Shown here piece by piece: positions 9,880-40,808 of a stretch of 64,000 nt of DNA. The translations under genes were made by a program, and so were the position numbers. The notes beneath the pieces were generated by a model. The model saw only the letters and a list, made by a program, of their open reading frames with translations, searched no databases and was not told the DNA's origin. This stretch comes from Amphiura filiformis (lineage: Eukaryota > Echinodermata > Ophiuroidea > Amphilepidida > Amphiuridae). Numbering within the stretch: position 1 is the first letter of the stretch; every line of letters starts with the position of its first letter. The DNA is taken from positions 96,297,782 through 96,361,781 of the forward strand of contig NC_092628.1 of the NCBI RefSeq assembly GCF_039555335.1. The letters are read 5' to 3'.

Positions 9880-12556
9880 ATGCCTGATTTTTGTTGTGTT
9901 ATTGGCTGCTCAAATGAGGGCGGAGATGTCGACGAAAGTGGGAAAAAGATAAGCTTCTATTCCATACCAGCCATCAGACAGGCAGATGATGAACGTGCAA
10001 TAACAACGGAGAGGCGCACCGCTTGGATTTCTGCCATCAAACGAGAGAAGAATACCTCTACTAACAAACCATGGGAACCTTCTAAACACAGTAAAGTGTG
10101 TTCAGTACACTTTCATTCAGGTAAAATGTAGTTCAAATTAGTTTCAGCCCTTTGCCTGTCACCCAGCCATGATCATGATGATCATCATCATGATGATCAT
10201 TAGTCCAATAATCAGACCCAGAACAAAATATTAATTTCTGACATGATCTTGTACTGGGTCTGAACTGTTTCCATATGAAATCTTGATGGCAAATTGGACA
10301 ATAGAAGCACATGGTTCTACGTGACAGCTTTTTAATCCCTATTCAGGTTACGTGAATCACGCTATTGTGTAGGTATGCTAGGAGGTGAATTCAAATTTGC
10401 CATCAAATTACATCATTTTATATATCAAATTAAAGCCCTTGAGTAAACTAAGCCAAAACTGAAAACCTTTATTTCATAGCACTTTCCGTAGCAAAGTTAC
10501 ATCTTGTCAAAGATTGACTTTCATCAAAAAGATTCAGCTAGCAAAATTCCCCAAAACGGCATTTCGGGTGTTTCTAGATCTTAGTCTCATGGCGATAGCA
10601 GCTTTTTTAATGGAACTGCTATCAAAATCCTCTAAAATTCCATGTGCGACTTGATTATCACCATAAAAAGTCATATATTTGGGTCAAGTGAAGTATAGAA
10701 AACATATTTATGTAGGTTTCCTTCACCCACCTATTCTCGAAAAAAATTCAAATTTCTATGTAAATATGCATTGTGTTGGGGCCCGGTCTCGGCGAATTAA
10801 GCTGACTAGTAAATGTGTTAACTAAGGTTTGCCTAGGTTACCTATATTGTGGACCATCCTTCTGATACTTGAGTGTTTGGACACGCGGAGCGGTTTTTGT
10901 CTACCTCTCTGTTTGTAAACAAACCAGGAGGTCGAAATCGTCCTCCTCGCCCGAATCTGAAAGTCAGCGTAATAATCGGCACTAGATGATCATCATGATG
11001 GCGATGAAAAAAAAAAAAAAAAAAGTTTGTTGTCAATTGTGAACAACATGAATATGACAACATGAACATGTATGACTAAAAAAAAAGCTTCAACCATGAT
11101 ACTTTCATGTGATTCTGGCTGGGTAACCTGACCATTTGCCAACATTTGTATAGAGAAGCGTCTTGTAAAAGATACACACTGATCATAAATAACGGAAAGT
11201 GCAACTTGCTACATATCTATAGATTCTATACCGTAACTGATGAGTTCTGTAATCAGCAATTACTTAAAATTTATTGTTTAATTTTTGTTTTTACAGGAAA
11301 GCCATCCTACCGCTTATCCAAGACTCACCCAGACTGGATTCCAACCGTCAACATGGGCCACAACAGTGCATGGGCGTCAGGAGGAAAGCGTGCAGTGGAA
11401 AGACATGAGCGAATAAAGAAAAGGAAAAAGCAGATCCAAACTAATGAAGCTGCATGTGCCCTCATCGATTTTCATCAGCAGGAACCACCTCAAGCGCCGC
11501 CAGAAGTACCGGAAGAGCCGACAAAGGAGCAAGAAACCCAGACTGACCTTGAGTGGGATAAGGAACTTAGACAGTTAGTCGCGGATAGTGAAGAGCTGCG
11601 CCCGAACAGTGCAACAGAAGGATAAAGTGATCAAGTCAATGTCTCTGACTGAAGAGGCATTAAGAGATGATTCGGAAAAGCTGGTATACTATACTGGATT
11701 ACCATCATGGATAACTTTAATGACTGTGTTTAATCTAATCTCACCATTCTTGCCAGAAAAAAATGCGAACTCCAAGTTGACACCATTTGAGCAGATGATA
11801 GTGTTCCTTATGAAAATCACTCATAATTTTGGACATCTAGACTTAGCGTATAAGCTTTCATGTTAGTACTTCTACAGTTTCCAGAACCTATCACCGTGTG
11901 CTTGATGCTATGTCAGTAAGACTTGGACACTTAATACATTGGCCGTCTCGACTTGCTCTGAGGACAAGCATGCCTACTGCATTTTTGAAATTTTACAAAA
12001 AGGCTTGTGTTATTATTGACTGCACAGAAGTGTTTATTGAAACCCCAGCGACTTTTTAGCCCGAGCCCAAACGTGGTCAAATTATAAGCACCACAACACC
12101 ATTAAGTTTTTAATTGGCATCACCCACAAGGAACTGTTTCTTTCATAAGTAGATGTTGGGGAGGCGGGTATCTGACAAGGAAATCACCGAGACAAGTGGA
12201 CTATTGAACTATTTAGAAGCAGGAGACGCGTCATCATAGCTGACCGTGGATTTACTGTGAGCGATTACTGTCGACTTGCAATGTGCTAAATTGTAATTCC
12301 ACCATTTACGAGGGCCAAAGCGCAATTAACAAAGAAGGAGGTTGACTGGTCGAGAGAACTTTCAATTGTTCGCATTCATGTGGAACGTGTGATCGGGCTT
12401 GTGAAACAGAAATATTCAATTCTTCAAGCAACTCTTCCACTCTCAATGGTTGGTGGTATTGATATGTTAGGAAATGGTGATGCCCCTATTGATAAACTTG
12501 TGAAAGTATGCTGTGCACTCACCAACCTCTGCCCTCCAATAGTGCCAATGGACTAG
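9880..12556 (+). pseudogene. THAP-domain DDE_Tnp_4 transposase of the ISL2EU-like element, broken
   Basis: Exon 1 (9,880-10,120, donor GTAAAA) codes for a THAP zinc finger: MPDFCCVIGC, then KPWEPSKHSKVCSVHF (C2CH). Exon 2 starts at 11,297 after a TTTTTACAG acceptor and joins in phase. A charged, Pro/Glu-rich linker and a coiled-coil-like stretch follow. A shift near 11,600 moves into the frame with TPFEQMIVFLMKI, then the DDE domain: VIIDCTEVF (first Asp; about 12,011), a [14 protein letters not shown] block, ADRGF (second Asp; about 12,241) and RIHVERVIGLVK (Glu; about 12,372), ending at TAG 12,554-12,556. At least three stops and several frame changes lie between 12,050 and 12,300. The function was DNA cleavage and joining at the element's ends. 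Confidence 0.85.
10121..11296 (+). other. Intron of the THAP transposase
   Basis: GT-AG intron between the THAP exon and the linker exon. It holds ATGATCATCATGAT-type palindromic microsatellite sequence near 10,165-10,200 and a poly-A/T stretch near 11,007. No other gene is seen. Confidence 0.6.
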
Positions 12557-12723
12557 AGACATTAGAACTTTGTAAAATGAAAACTTATAGTGAAAAACTT
12601 TTATATAAGGCAAAAAAAAATTGGTGAAATAATATCAATTGATAAATTGGGATTGGAGATGATCAGTTGCATTCATTCTGATAACACTGGTTATCATTTG
12701 TACATGCAGCTTGTTGAAATTGT

Positions 12724-12908
12724 TACTGTAAAACACTTGAGTTAATTTAGCGAATTTATTTCATGGTAGGCAAAAATCCATAAAATAAACATTTTGCAAT
12801 GTTTACAGTGTACCAAATTTCAAAATCAGCGAAATTATATTCCATAAAATTGTCACTGATTTTCAATTCACGAAAGAAACATCCTTCAAATTAAAGTGTT
12901 TTACAGTA
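12724..12908. mobile_element. MITE, TACTGTAAAACAC ends (copy 1)
   Basis: The ends TACTGTAAAACAC and its inverse GTGTTTTACAGTA bound an AT-rich interior. A second copy of the same family lies at 15,705-15,857, sharing the internal block GGCAAAAATCCATAAAAT and a GTTTACAGTGTACCAAATTT segment. It is non-coding and lies inside the ISL2EU-like element. Confidence 0.7.
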
Positions 12909-12997
12909 TATCATTGTTCCTCTAACATTTTTGTTCAATGTTGCTGAACTAGTGACTTGACATTTTATTGTAGTTTACTTACTAGTTACTACCATTA

Positions 12998-13065
12998 GGC
13001 CAAGGAAAAAAAATTGTTTGCTTGCCCTCAATTGAATTTTAACAATTGGGTCGGTCGGTCGGGAT

Positions 13066-13102
<37 letters not shown>

Positions 13103-13408
13103 TAACCAACTCTACTGTTTGTAATTAATTAAGGCTCAAAATATGAAAAATCAGACAATTTTGGTGTCAAAATGAATCAACTAACATTACAAAACAACTA
13201 AAATGTTGAACAAAAACTCTTAAAATACATTTTTTTTACATCTTCAGAATGCAAAAATTTGAAAAGAAAAAAAAAACTTTTTCAGGAATTTCCAAAATTA
13301 GGGTCGGTATTCTTTTGTACAGTAAATAGAAAAAAAAAACTTTTTCCTGATTTCCAAAATTAGGGTCGGTCGGTTGAGGGCAAGCAAACAACTTTTTTTT
13401 TTTTGGCC
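12998..13408. mobile_element. PIF/Harbinger-like MITE with TTA target duplication
   Basis: The ends begin GGCCAA, with an A-run, and then share TTGTTTGCTTGCCCTCAA in inverted orientation. TTA lies directly outside both ends (12,995-12,997 and 13,409-13,411). The interior has GGTCGGTCGG motifs and a T-tract. A 3-bp TWA duplication is typical of PIF/Harbinger-mobilised elements. Confidence 0.7.
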
Positions 13409-13411
13409 TTA

Positions 13412-14702
13412 TAAAGGTGGGAATGATGAAAAGATCATGCATTAAAACAACATTTTCAGTTTTGCAATATCTTTAATATCTTTATTCACAGACTGCCATT
13501 CAAATTGAAATGTCTTTTTCAAGGACACAGAAATCTGCATGCTATTGAAATTTAAACTTGCTTATATTATAACTAAGGACAAGTTGACCCTTCATGCAGG
13601 CTGTATGCTGAAGAATTGGGAAGAGTTAGAAAAACAGTTACCATGGTGATAGCTGAATGTTCCACTATCCTTCATCATCATGTTCATGTAATTTGATTGT
13701 GATAAGGTTTTAAGGATTTTAGTTGAAAAAAAAAAAAAAAAAGAGCATGAACAAAAGCAAACTATAGAGGAAGGATGGCAGAAACATGGGCTTATGACCA
13801 TGGTAATTTCAATGCAGTCCTCACACGAAGGCTCAGCTTGTTCTTATTTTACAAACACATAAGAGCTACATGAACATGTATCCATTTGTAATAATACAAA
13901 TTGGATGAATTGAAAATGTAATCAAATTATTTGTGGTATTCTTGTGTACAGATTGCTGCACTGAAAAACATTTAACAAAGTTGTGAAACCTGATGAGCAA
14001 ATAATGTACACAATTATTCTTAAATCTTTGTGATATTTGAAATTGTTCTATTTCACAATTTACTTTACACATAACAAATTGTTCATATTTTCTGCATTAT
14101 AAATACTTGTACAAACTGTGATAAACATTTTTCTGAGAAGAAATAAATTGAATGAGTTTTGAGAGACCTGTATTAATAAAATACCAGAAGAAAATAAACC
14201 ACCAATGTTTCCATGTGTGAATTTGCATCAAACAAAATTGTAGGCCTATAGTAACATTTCAGAAATTCATTAATTGTGATATACACTAGAGGTCTACTGC
14301 TAACTTGACTGATGTTATTTTATTATTTGTACATGACAGATACTAGTAACATCAACCATGTTGGCAGTAGGACTATGTGTATGTTAACATTCTGTGAAAT
14401 CATACAAAAGCAGGGCTAGAAATTACGCCTCACTTTGCGAGATTCAAATTTAACAAAATTGGTCAATGTACTGTACAATGCAATGAGGAAATTTATTCTC
14501 ATATCTGATCGTCGAGAGAATCGTCGCGACTTCATAAGATTCAATTCCTTGATTCTCGTTGAATTTCTAGTCCTGAAAAGTAAATGGTTTAGGAAGGAAG
14601 TTCCAGCTGCCAACCGAATCTATTCAATATCATGCATTAGAGAAAACAAACTATGCATCTGCCCTGAGTCCAGTCTTTTAATGTTCAAGAGAGTTGTAAC
14701 AG
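13412..14702. other. Spacer between the two converging genes of the ISL2EU-like element
   Basis: AT-rich sequence without a recognisable gene on either strand. Short open frames at 13,592-14,731 have no domain. It probably contains the 3' ends of both transposon genes. Confidence 0.45.
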
Positions 14703-15704
14703 TCACTTTTTGTTTTGTTTTCCCCTCTTAAACTTTGGCAAAGTTCTGCAATATGGGCAGTACCACTTTCCCTTGGGTGGACATCGTATTCTCAGACATT
14801 CCATGTGGAAGTACTTAATTGCACAGTCTTTGTTTGCACACTTCAGCATGCACTCCTCATCATGGGCTGGCATGTTGCAGTAGCACACCAGCTTACCCAT
14901 AGTATCCTCTGTGTCATTATCAGCTGGTTCCTCGTGGTTAACTACATCTTTCAGAACAATCCCATCATGCCCTGCCACTACCTGCCTCGTTAGCCATTTG
15001 CCAACCAGTTCTGGCAGAACGCCGTATTTGATAAAATGTTCCACCTGAGGGATTTGGTCTGCGAAGAAATCAGTGTCCCGATAAATCCGTCTAATGATAA
15101 GATCTTTGTGATTCCAAATCACAAAATCGCAATATAGCTTTTTGCAAGCGTTCATTTGGGCTTGCACTTGGTAATAGTATGGGTGGTTATGCTTCAATTC
15201 TAGAGTATCTGAGTCGGTGTCTGGTGCCATGCTAAAAGTCTTCATCGCCTCATGATCATAGTTCTCCTTGTTTGGGAGATCCTTGTCGCAGTAAGTAAAG
15301 GGCATTTTACCTCTAGAAGTCCTTCCCCACAGCAATCACAACTTATAATGCCATCTGGGCTGGCTGCTATGAATGGATGTTCTGCGCTGAGGTGTAAACC
15401 TGCTTCTCTACAGGTGAAGTTTTAGTGCCGCTGTCTTGAGTAAACTTCTCGATGAAAGCTTTTCTTGCTTTATCTTCATGTTCACAACCGTACCTAAGTA
15501 GAAAAGAACAAAAAAACATGTTAATAAACATGCCTTAATTCCACTGATAGAGGTACCATTATAATGGATACGAGCTCATTCTGTTGTAATCATTTGACTA
15601 GCCATACTTAGGTAAAAAGTACGCTTGACCAGTCCATTCACGATTCATATCCGAGTACATAATACCGTTGAGGGCCACTTCAAAGATACCAAGTATTGCA
15701 CGAA

Positions 15705-15857
15705 TACTGTAAAACAAGTTAATTTTGCGGGCAATTTAATTTACGTGAATTTAAGCTGTAGGCAAAAATCCATAAAATTAAAATTTGGCAATGTTTACAG
15801 TGTACCAAATTTCAAATTCGAGAATTTAATTCCTTGAAATTAAAGTGTTTTACAGTA
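15705..15857. mobile_element. MITE, TACTGTAAAACA ends (copy 2)
   Basis: Same family as 12,724-12,908, same orientation, slightly shorter. It lies in the intron between YqaJ exons 5 and 6. Confidence 0.65.
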
Positions 15858-16339
15858 GCAAGGAATGAAGGTTTTGCTGCCATGGGGGAGGGGGGGGGGG
15901 TTGTGGTGTTTGAAAGTGGTCAAATAATTGCCCTACCCAAAATGACCACTTGAGGGAAACACAGTATTTTCCAAGAACAATGCAATAGATTTTTGTCAAG
16001 TACAGCAATATATACTGTAAATTTACATTAAAATAATACCAACCTAGTTGCTGCAGAAGAAAAGCGATGTGCTTCTGGATAACAAATCGCTTTACAAGGC
16101 TCTGCGCCGGCATGGCTGGGTTGGTACAACATGCTGCCTTAAAGATGGAAGCTGTTACACGTCCAGTTCTCTGATGAAACCATAGATGACAATTTGCCTG
16201 GTCCCTGGAGCTTTTCTCCACCAACTCGATCTGTTCATCTGTTACCTGTAAATAGATAAGGATAGCAGCACATTCAAATACATGAACATGTAATTTCATA
16301 GTCTCCCATCACAGGTGATTGTGATGAGAGCATTGTATT

Positions 16340-16464
16340 TGCCAGGCAGAATAATTTTGTGTGTTCTACCATTGACAAGTGTGCCACGCAGTAATATGGC
16401 GGCGTGGCGCAGAACCGGGCGCAGAACATTATTGCCTGCCATGGTTAAACTATTCTGCCAGGCA
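16340..16464. mobile_element. Short MITE with TGCCAGGCAGAATA ends
   Basis: TGCCAGGCAGAATA on the left is inverted as TATTCTGCCAGGCA on the right, with about 100 bp of GC-richer interior (GCGGCGTGGCGCAGAACC). It lies in the intron between exons 4 and 5 of the YqaJ gene. Confidence 0.55.
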
Positions 16465-19457
16465 TGATATATTCAAATGTTTTACACTAATTCAGCTCTT
16501 GGGTTAATGGTTAGCACATATAGTAGATAAATAAGTGTGTTACAACCCCAGTTACAACTCTGATCACGACAGGCGAAAACTTTCAAGACAACTATTTTGC
16601 CTGTGTTCCCTTTTGTTTGCTTTACCAAGCCAGGTATTATGCAAAATGCTCCATCACAGTAGATACTTATCTTAAGCATGATGCAATATTAGAAACACAC
16701 TTTTCAACAAAGAAAATTATTTACCTGCACAGTCGAATACACCCTTTCACACTCTGTCAGTAGATCTAAGTAGCCAAGTTCCAGCGTATCTGGGTTGTAC
16801 AGGTATCCGAGGGCTCGGGGAAACCTTGAGTCACGGCTTACAGGAATAAAGTTCTTTGCATAGTCATCCAAGACCCGTAGAATAGCAGGCTTCTGCTCGC
16901 ATCTGTCCAGTGACGCATAACACTCGTCCAGTTCAGCTTTAGTTGGCGGGGGAATGGATTTAAGTTTAGCCTTGCGCGATGGGGTAGTTGGAGGAGATGA
17001 AAAGGCGTCGCTATTCCTCTGCTGATTTGGAGAGGTCATGGAGGTATGTGGGAGCTTCCTAGTTGGGGTGGATGGAGATGAAAAGGCGTCGCTATTCCTC
17101 TGCTGATTTGGAGAGGTCATGGCGGTACGTGGGAGCTTGCTTGCTGGGGTGGATGGAGATGATGCTAATGCCTTCTTCTTCTTTGTGCTTGGCCGAACAA
17201 AAGCGATATCTCTAACCATTGCAGCAGATACCTAAAAATAAAGTAAACACATAAACTCCATTAAATGATCTTGTTATTCACACACCTTTAATTAGACACA
17301 TTGCAAGGCATTTGAAGGCAAAATAAAGTAATGGTCTGTTCAAAGCCATTTTTGCAGTACAAGGTAATACAATGTCTAAAGGAATGATAATTAAATTTAT
17401 TTGTTTATTTTATTTTTTATACATTTTTTTTAATTTTATTTTTTAAATAATACATTTTCAATTCTAAAAGGCATGCCAGGATTATGGGCAAACACATGTA
17501 CATTGAGAACAAGCTTGTATGTTTACTATTAAAAATAAAATAAAAACTCACCTCTTGTGTTGGTGGAAGCCATTCACACTTCTGAGATGTGCATGCATCT
17601 AATCCACTTTGCTTCGAATGAATACAGCCGGGCAACAGCTGACATTGCACATGCAACATGCGAACAAGTTTCACCAAGTCTGGAATTCAAAACAAACATT
17701 AATGTTAAAATGATATCTTTTTCGGCCTAATAAACAAAAAACTAGCATGTAGACGTAAGTGACAATTAAATGTACCGACTACTGTGCAGTAACTATTATT
17801 TGGTCGGTTTGTTCAATATAAATTACTATTATTTTTTTAACCAACTGCTTCCATCATACAGGAATTGCTAAAATGGCAAGTTTTTAAAAAACAATAATTG
17901 AAACATTCAGTTGCTGTGTCGGACCCGATCATTATTTAATTTCATTTGATTGTCTGTGGTTCAATTTGCTTTTGGACAAATTATTATTTAGGAAGAATAT
18001 TAAATACACTGCTTGCTTGATTTCTTCTGAGGCTCGTGGTGAAAGTCCAAAAAGCGATTAGGCGCGTATGATTCATAAAAATGTCGCAATTGCAGGTAAC
18101 CTGCACTTTTGCCACAAGTCTCTGGTCATCAGAACACACACTTTTCACTGTAGGTCAACGCATCAAAATAATGTAGCTTACCCAGCCATACAATCACAGT
18201 GAGCCGCCATGATTTCACCGCTTGCCTCTGCCACAAACCACACACTGGTAAGGGTTGCTCTTACTGCCATAGAATGGCGCACTCTACGCTGACACAAGGA
18301 ACCGATCACCATATTGATGAAGACGAAGGACCTCACCCAACCTGCCTCGACAAAATTGTCAGCTCAATACACCCCTTGAACGCCTGTGAAGATAAAACAT
18401 GAATAAGAATGGTGAAAGGCTCAGGACACTATTGTTGTTATCAGTTGTCAGGGTTGATATTTTGAAGCCACTCCTTCTCAGATCTAAAATGTATAATGTT
18501 TGCGATTTTACTGAATAATCCTTGCATTGCATATATAAGGTGGTCAGTAGAAATAATGCTGTTGTCCGACCTAATTATCTAATATCACCCTGCACTGGAC
18601 TGCTTGTAGTGACCATTGACAGTTAATGTAAGCTTATCATGTTACATGTAAGTTTCAACATGTAAATTGTAATATGTTCAACTTCAGTTCAGGTTGTAAC
18701 TTTAGCAAGTGCATCCATCATGTCCATGTCATCTGAGCTGACACTCATGATCATGACAGTGACATGATTTATGTTGTAAAATTAAAAATGTGCGTGTCGT
18801 AGCATTATTTCTCCTTCCCTAATTCTATTCAGATTTCGTGCAAATTCAGGCTAGTTATTAATATTATTTAATTAATGTAAGATGTTTGTTTCTTTACCTT
18901 TGTTGCTTCTTTGGTGTACGGACTTGGCGTATGTATCATGTACACTGAAATATCCCATGGTCGGATATTGGGAATTGTCGCCGGTCTAGCATCCCAAGCA
19001 TCGTCTTTCAGGCAATACGGGTCCGTTGTCAGTCCACATTTTTCATTTTTCAATGTAACGAGTTTTGGCGGTCCCTTTGAGCTTGGATTTAAAATATTCT
19101 GAGTAAATCATGGCGAGAAATTGGAGTTTTACTGTAGCTTTTTCACACACGCAGTTCTAATTGTAAACACGGAAGTTTAAAAGGACGCGAAATATGCCGG
19201 AGTAACGTTCAGTTCGCGCTGTCAATATTTTCTATTTCTTGTATAATTCAACATAAATTGCGTTATTGTACACATGTAAATTTGTTTTTTATATTATTGT
19301 AATGATTTTGATGTCTAACATGTGTTTTTACTTGCAAATAAAGGGAAAAAAAGTAAAAAAAGTACGGCATCGCGGTCACGTGATATGTAAGTTCATTTAC
19401 CGACCGGTGTAATTGTAAACGTAGTAAAACAGCAGTCGACAGAGCTCTGCGGCGAGC

Positions 19458-19490
19458 CCCGTACAAATGGCGGACGGAAAAAATCGATAC
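19458..19490. promoter_or_regulatory. Right inverted end with YY1-like motif
   Basis: Inverted copy of 9,429-9,463: CCCGTACAAATGGCGGAC followed by ATCGAT. It sits upstream of the minus-strand SWIM-YqaJ gene in the same geometry as the left copy to the THAP gene. Confidence 0.45.
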
Positions 19491-20224
19491 TGACCGTGCA
19501 AAGGATCTTATAGGCTAGCATCTTTCATTGCCTAGCTGGGGGGTTTACACCCCCCCAGCTAGGGTCTGTTTTCAAGTGAGTTTCTTCCGCTGGCAACAGA
19601 TGAACTCTTTATGCACTCTGTGCATGTGGGCATGTACGGCATGTACCATAAATGGAAACTTGATAATGCTAAATGCTAACCCATAAGGGCCCATAAAATT
19701 TGACTGGTTCACCTCTGGTTACCCAGCTGGAGGGTTTACACCCCCAGCTAGGTATTCTAATCTATCCGATGCTTCTTTCACCCCCAACTATAGGTATTCT
19801 AATGCTATCTGATTCGGCTTCTTTACCTAGCTGGTTGGTTTTCAACCCCCCGAGCTAGGTACTGTTTTTCTATCCGATTCCTCTTCTTTCTTTCTTTCTT
19901 ACCTAGCTGGGGGGTTTACACCCCCCAGCTAGGTACTGTAATGCTATCCGATCTTTCCTCTTCTTTCTGGCAATAACTTCAAAATGCTTCTCCTCCTACA
20001 GGTTACACCCTACAATTACGTAACTTGCACATATGCATTGGTTATATCCAGCGCCCATAGGGTCTAAACAGAATTGGGGCAAATGGTCATTAAGGGTGCA
20101 TTTCCTGTATTTAACCAAATACTTCCAAAATGCTTCTTCTGCCACATATTATATAGTATACAATGATGTAATTTGCATTTATGCATCGGCTATACCCCAC
20201 GCCTAGAACTTTCATACAGAATTG

Positions 20225-20740
20225 GGGTCAAAGGTCATTAAAGGGGCAAAATCTTACAATTGCATTATCTGGACATCTGTAAGGGGTATGAGGCTCCAAC
20301 TCGGTGACAACAAATCTCATGTCCAGGGGAACAATTTGAACGGGTCAGGTCAAAGGTCATGCAGAGGTCAAATTTTAGAAATGAATTTCCTGGACATCTG
20401 TAAGGGGTACAGGGCTCAGACTTGGTGACAACAAACTTAATAATCAGGGGGACATTTTGGAACACTTTGCAGGAGTCAGGTCAAAGGTTATCTGGGGTCA
20501 AATTTTATAATTTCATTTTCTGGATATCTGTAAGGGTTATGGGGCCCAAACTCTGTGACAACATATCTCAAGATCAGGGAACATTTTGCAGGGTCAGGTC
20601 AAAGGTCATGCAGAGGTCAAATCTTATAAATTTATTTTCTGGACATCTGTAAGGGGTACGGGGCTCAAACTTGGTGACAACAAACTTCATGACCAGGGGA
20701 ACATATTTGGAACATTTTGCAGGGGTCAGATCAAAGGTCA
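20225..20740 (+). promoter_or_regulatory. Five DR1-type nuclear-receptor motifs, one per repeat unit
   Basis: AGGTCAAAGGTCA, a perfect direct repeat of AGGTCA spaced by one base, occurs at 20,347-20,359 and 20,596-20,608. One-mismatch versions lie at 20,225-20,237 (GGGTCAAAGGTCA), 20,478-20,490 (AGGTCAAAGGTTA) and 20,728-20,740 (AGATCAAAGGTCA). DR1 is the known binding site of HNF4, RXR and COUP-TF type receptors. The cluster lies 450-970 bp upstream of the gene A start codon. Function is inferred from position only. Confidence 0.45.
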
Positions 20741-20860
20741 TCTGGGGTCAAATATCAAAATTGCATTTTCTGGACATCTGTAAGGAATACGGGACTCAAA
20801 CTCGGTGACAACAAACCTCATGACCAGGGGAAAATTTTTGGAACATTTTGCAGGGGTCAG
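20225..20860 (+). repeat. Degenerate tandem array, about five units of 119-131 bp
   Basis: Units are recognised by CTGGACATCTGTAAGG at about 20,270, 20,391, 20,519, 20,638 and 20,769, each followed by CTCGGTGACAACAAA-like and GACCAGGGGAACA-like blocks. Each unit also carries a GGTCAAAGGTCA-type motif. It is non-coding, although the short frames read through it repetitively. Confidence 0.85.
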
Positions 20861-21190
20861 ATACCTCCACAACACCAACATGCCCCAGCTAGGTTTGTGG
20901 TCTATGACCACCATTTGCCACTAGTTTAGATTAGAACATGTCAATCTCACGAAGAAGACATGAACAGCACCATTGCACCCTTTCACGTAGTGATTTGGTG
21001 TACTGCACCCTTAACTTTGGCACAACGTTCACTGCGGGAATCAATGAGCAGTCATGCAGGACAAGTGTGTGGCATGCTATGTATAGCCGTTTCCAGGATA
21101 GCCATACCGTAGTTAGTTGCCGTGAAGGATTTCCGATCCGTCAATTCATGTTTTAGTGTTGAAATAACCTCATAATAAAACCTGCGTAAA

Positions 21191-40808
<19,618 letters not shown>

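Larger units (their letters stand above)
14703..19090 (-). pseudogene. SWIM-YqaJ-PHD nuclease-like gene of the ISL2EU-like element, broken
   Basis: Six exons on the minus strand, with consistent GT-AG borders: about 19,090-18,898; 18,383-18,182; 17,679-17,552; 17,231-16,725; 16,245-16,044; 15,493-14,703. In order they code for an N-terminal DPY...YMIHTP block; a SWIM-type zinc-binding motif (AAHCDCMAG, then GETCSHVA); a Ser/Pro-rich linker with two near-identical repeats (about 16,990-17,170); the YqaJ lead-in (WFHQRTGRVTAS); the YqaJ catalytic core (SPDG and LLEVKCP giving D...E-x-K; LKHNHPYYYQVQAQM); and a C-terminal PHD finger (CYC...CPYC). YqaJ-type proteins are phage-like recombination exonucleases. 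The frame shifts at least four times (in exons 2, 3, 5 and 6), so this is a relic. The start codon is unclear. Confidence 0.8.
9411..19503. mobile_element. ISL2EU-like DNA transposon (THAP-DDE transposase plus SWIM-YqaJ-PHD gene), decayed
   Basis: Two converging multi-exon genes lie between inverted end segments. The 18-mer GTCCGCCATTTGTACGGG at 9,446-9,463 is perfectly inverted at 19,458-19,475, and an ATCGAT plus a TTGCACG-type motif lie just outside on each side. The left gene encodes a THAP finger and a DDE_Tnp_4-type transposase; the right gene encodes a YqaJ nuclease. This pairing is known from the ISL2EU group of PIF/Harbinger-related transposons. Both genes carry stops and shifts, so this copy is a relic. 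The outermost ends are estimated, and no target duplication was settled. Confidence 0.75.
19531..20892. repeat. Palindrome-rich composite repeat bounded by CCTAGCTGG / CCCCAGCTAGGT
   Basis: Four hairpins of 33-36 bp, each of the form ACCTAGCTGG-GGGT-TT-ACACCC-CCAGCTAGGT, lie at 19,531-19,563, 19,721-19,753, 19,825-19,860 and 19,901-19,934. Each is followed by TCTATCCGAT or similar. After about 300 bp, a degenerate tandem array (20,225-20,860) follows, and the whole ends in GCCCCAGCTAGGT (20,880-20,892). It looks like one transposable or satellite-derived unit. It ends about 300 bp before the first coding exon of gene A. Confidence 0.7.

Noticed and set aside
10160-10205. GATC-rich palindrome as a regulatory site
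   Set aside because: A simple ATGATC microsatellite in the transposase intron; nothing ties it to a function.
14435-14993. Plus-strand frames over the YqaJ gene
   Set aside because: They are antisense shadows of the PHD/YqaJ exon and have no domain of their own.
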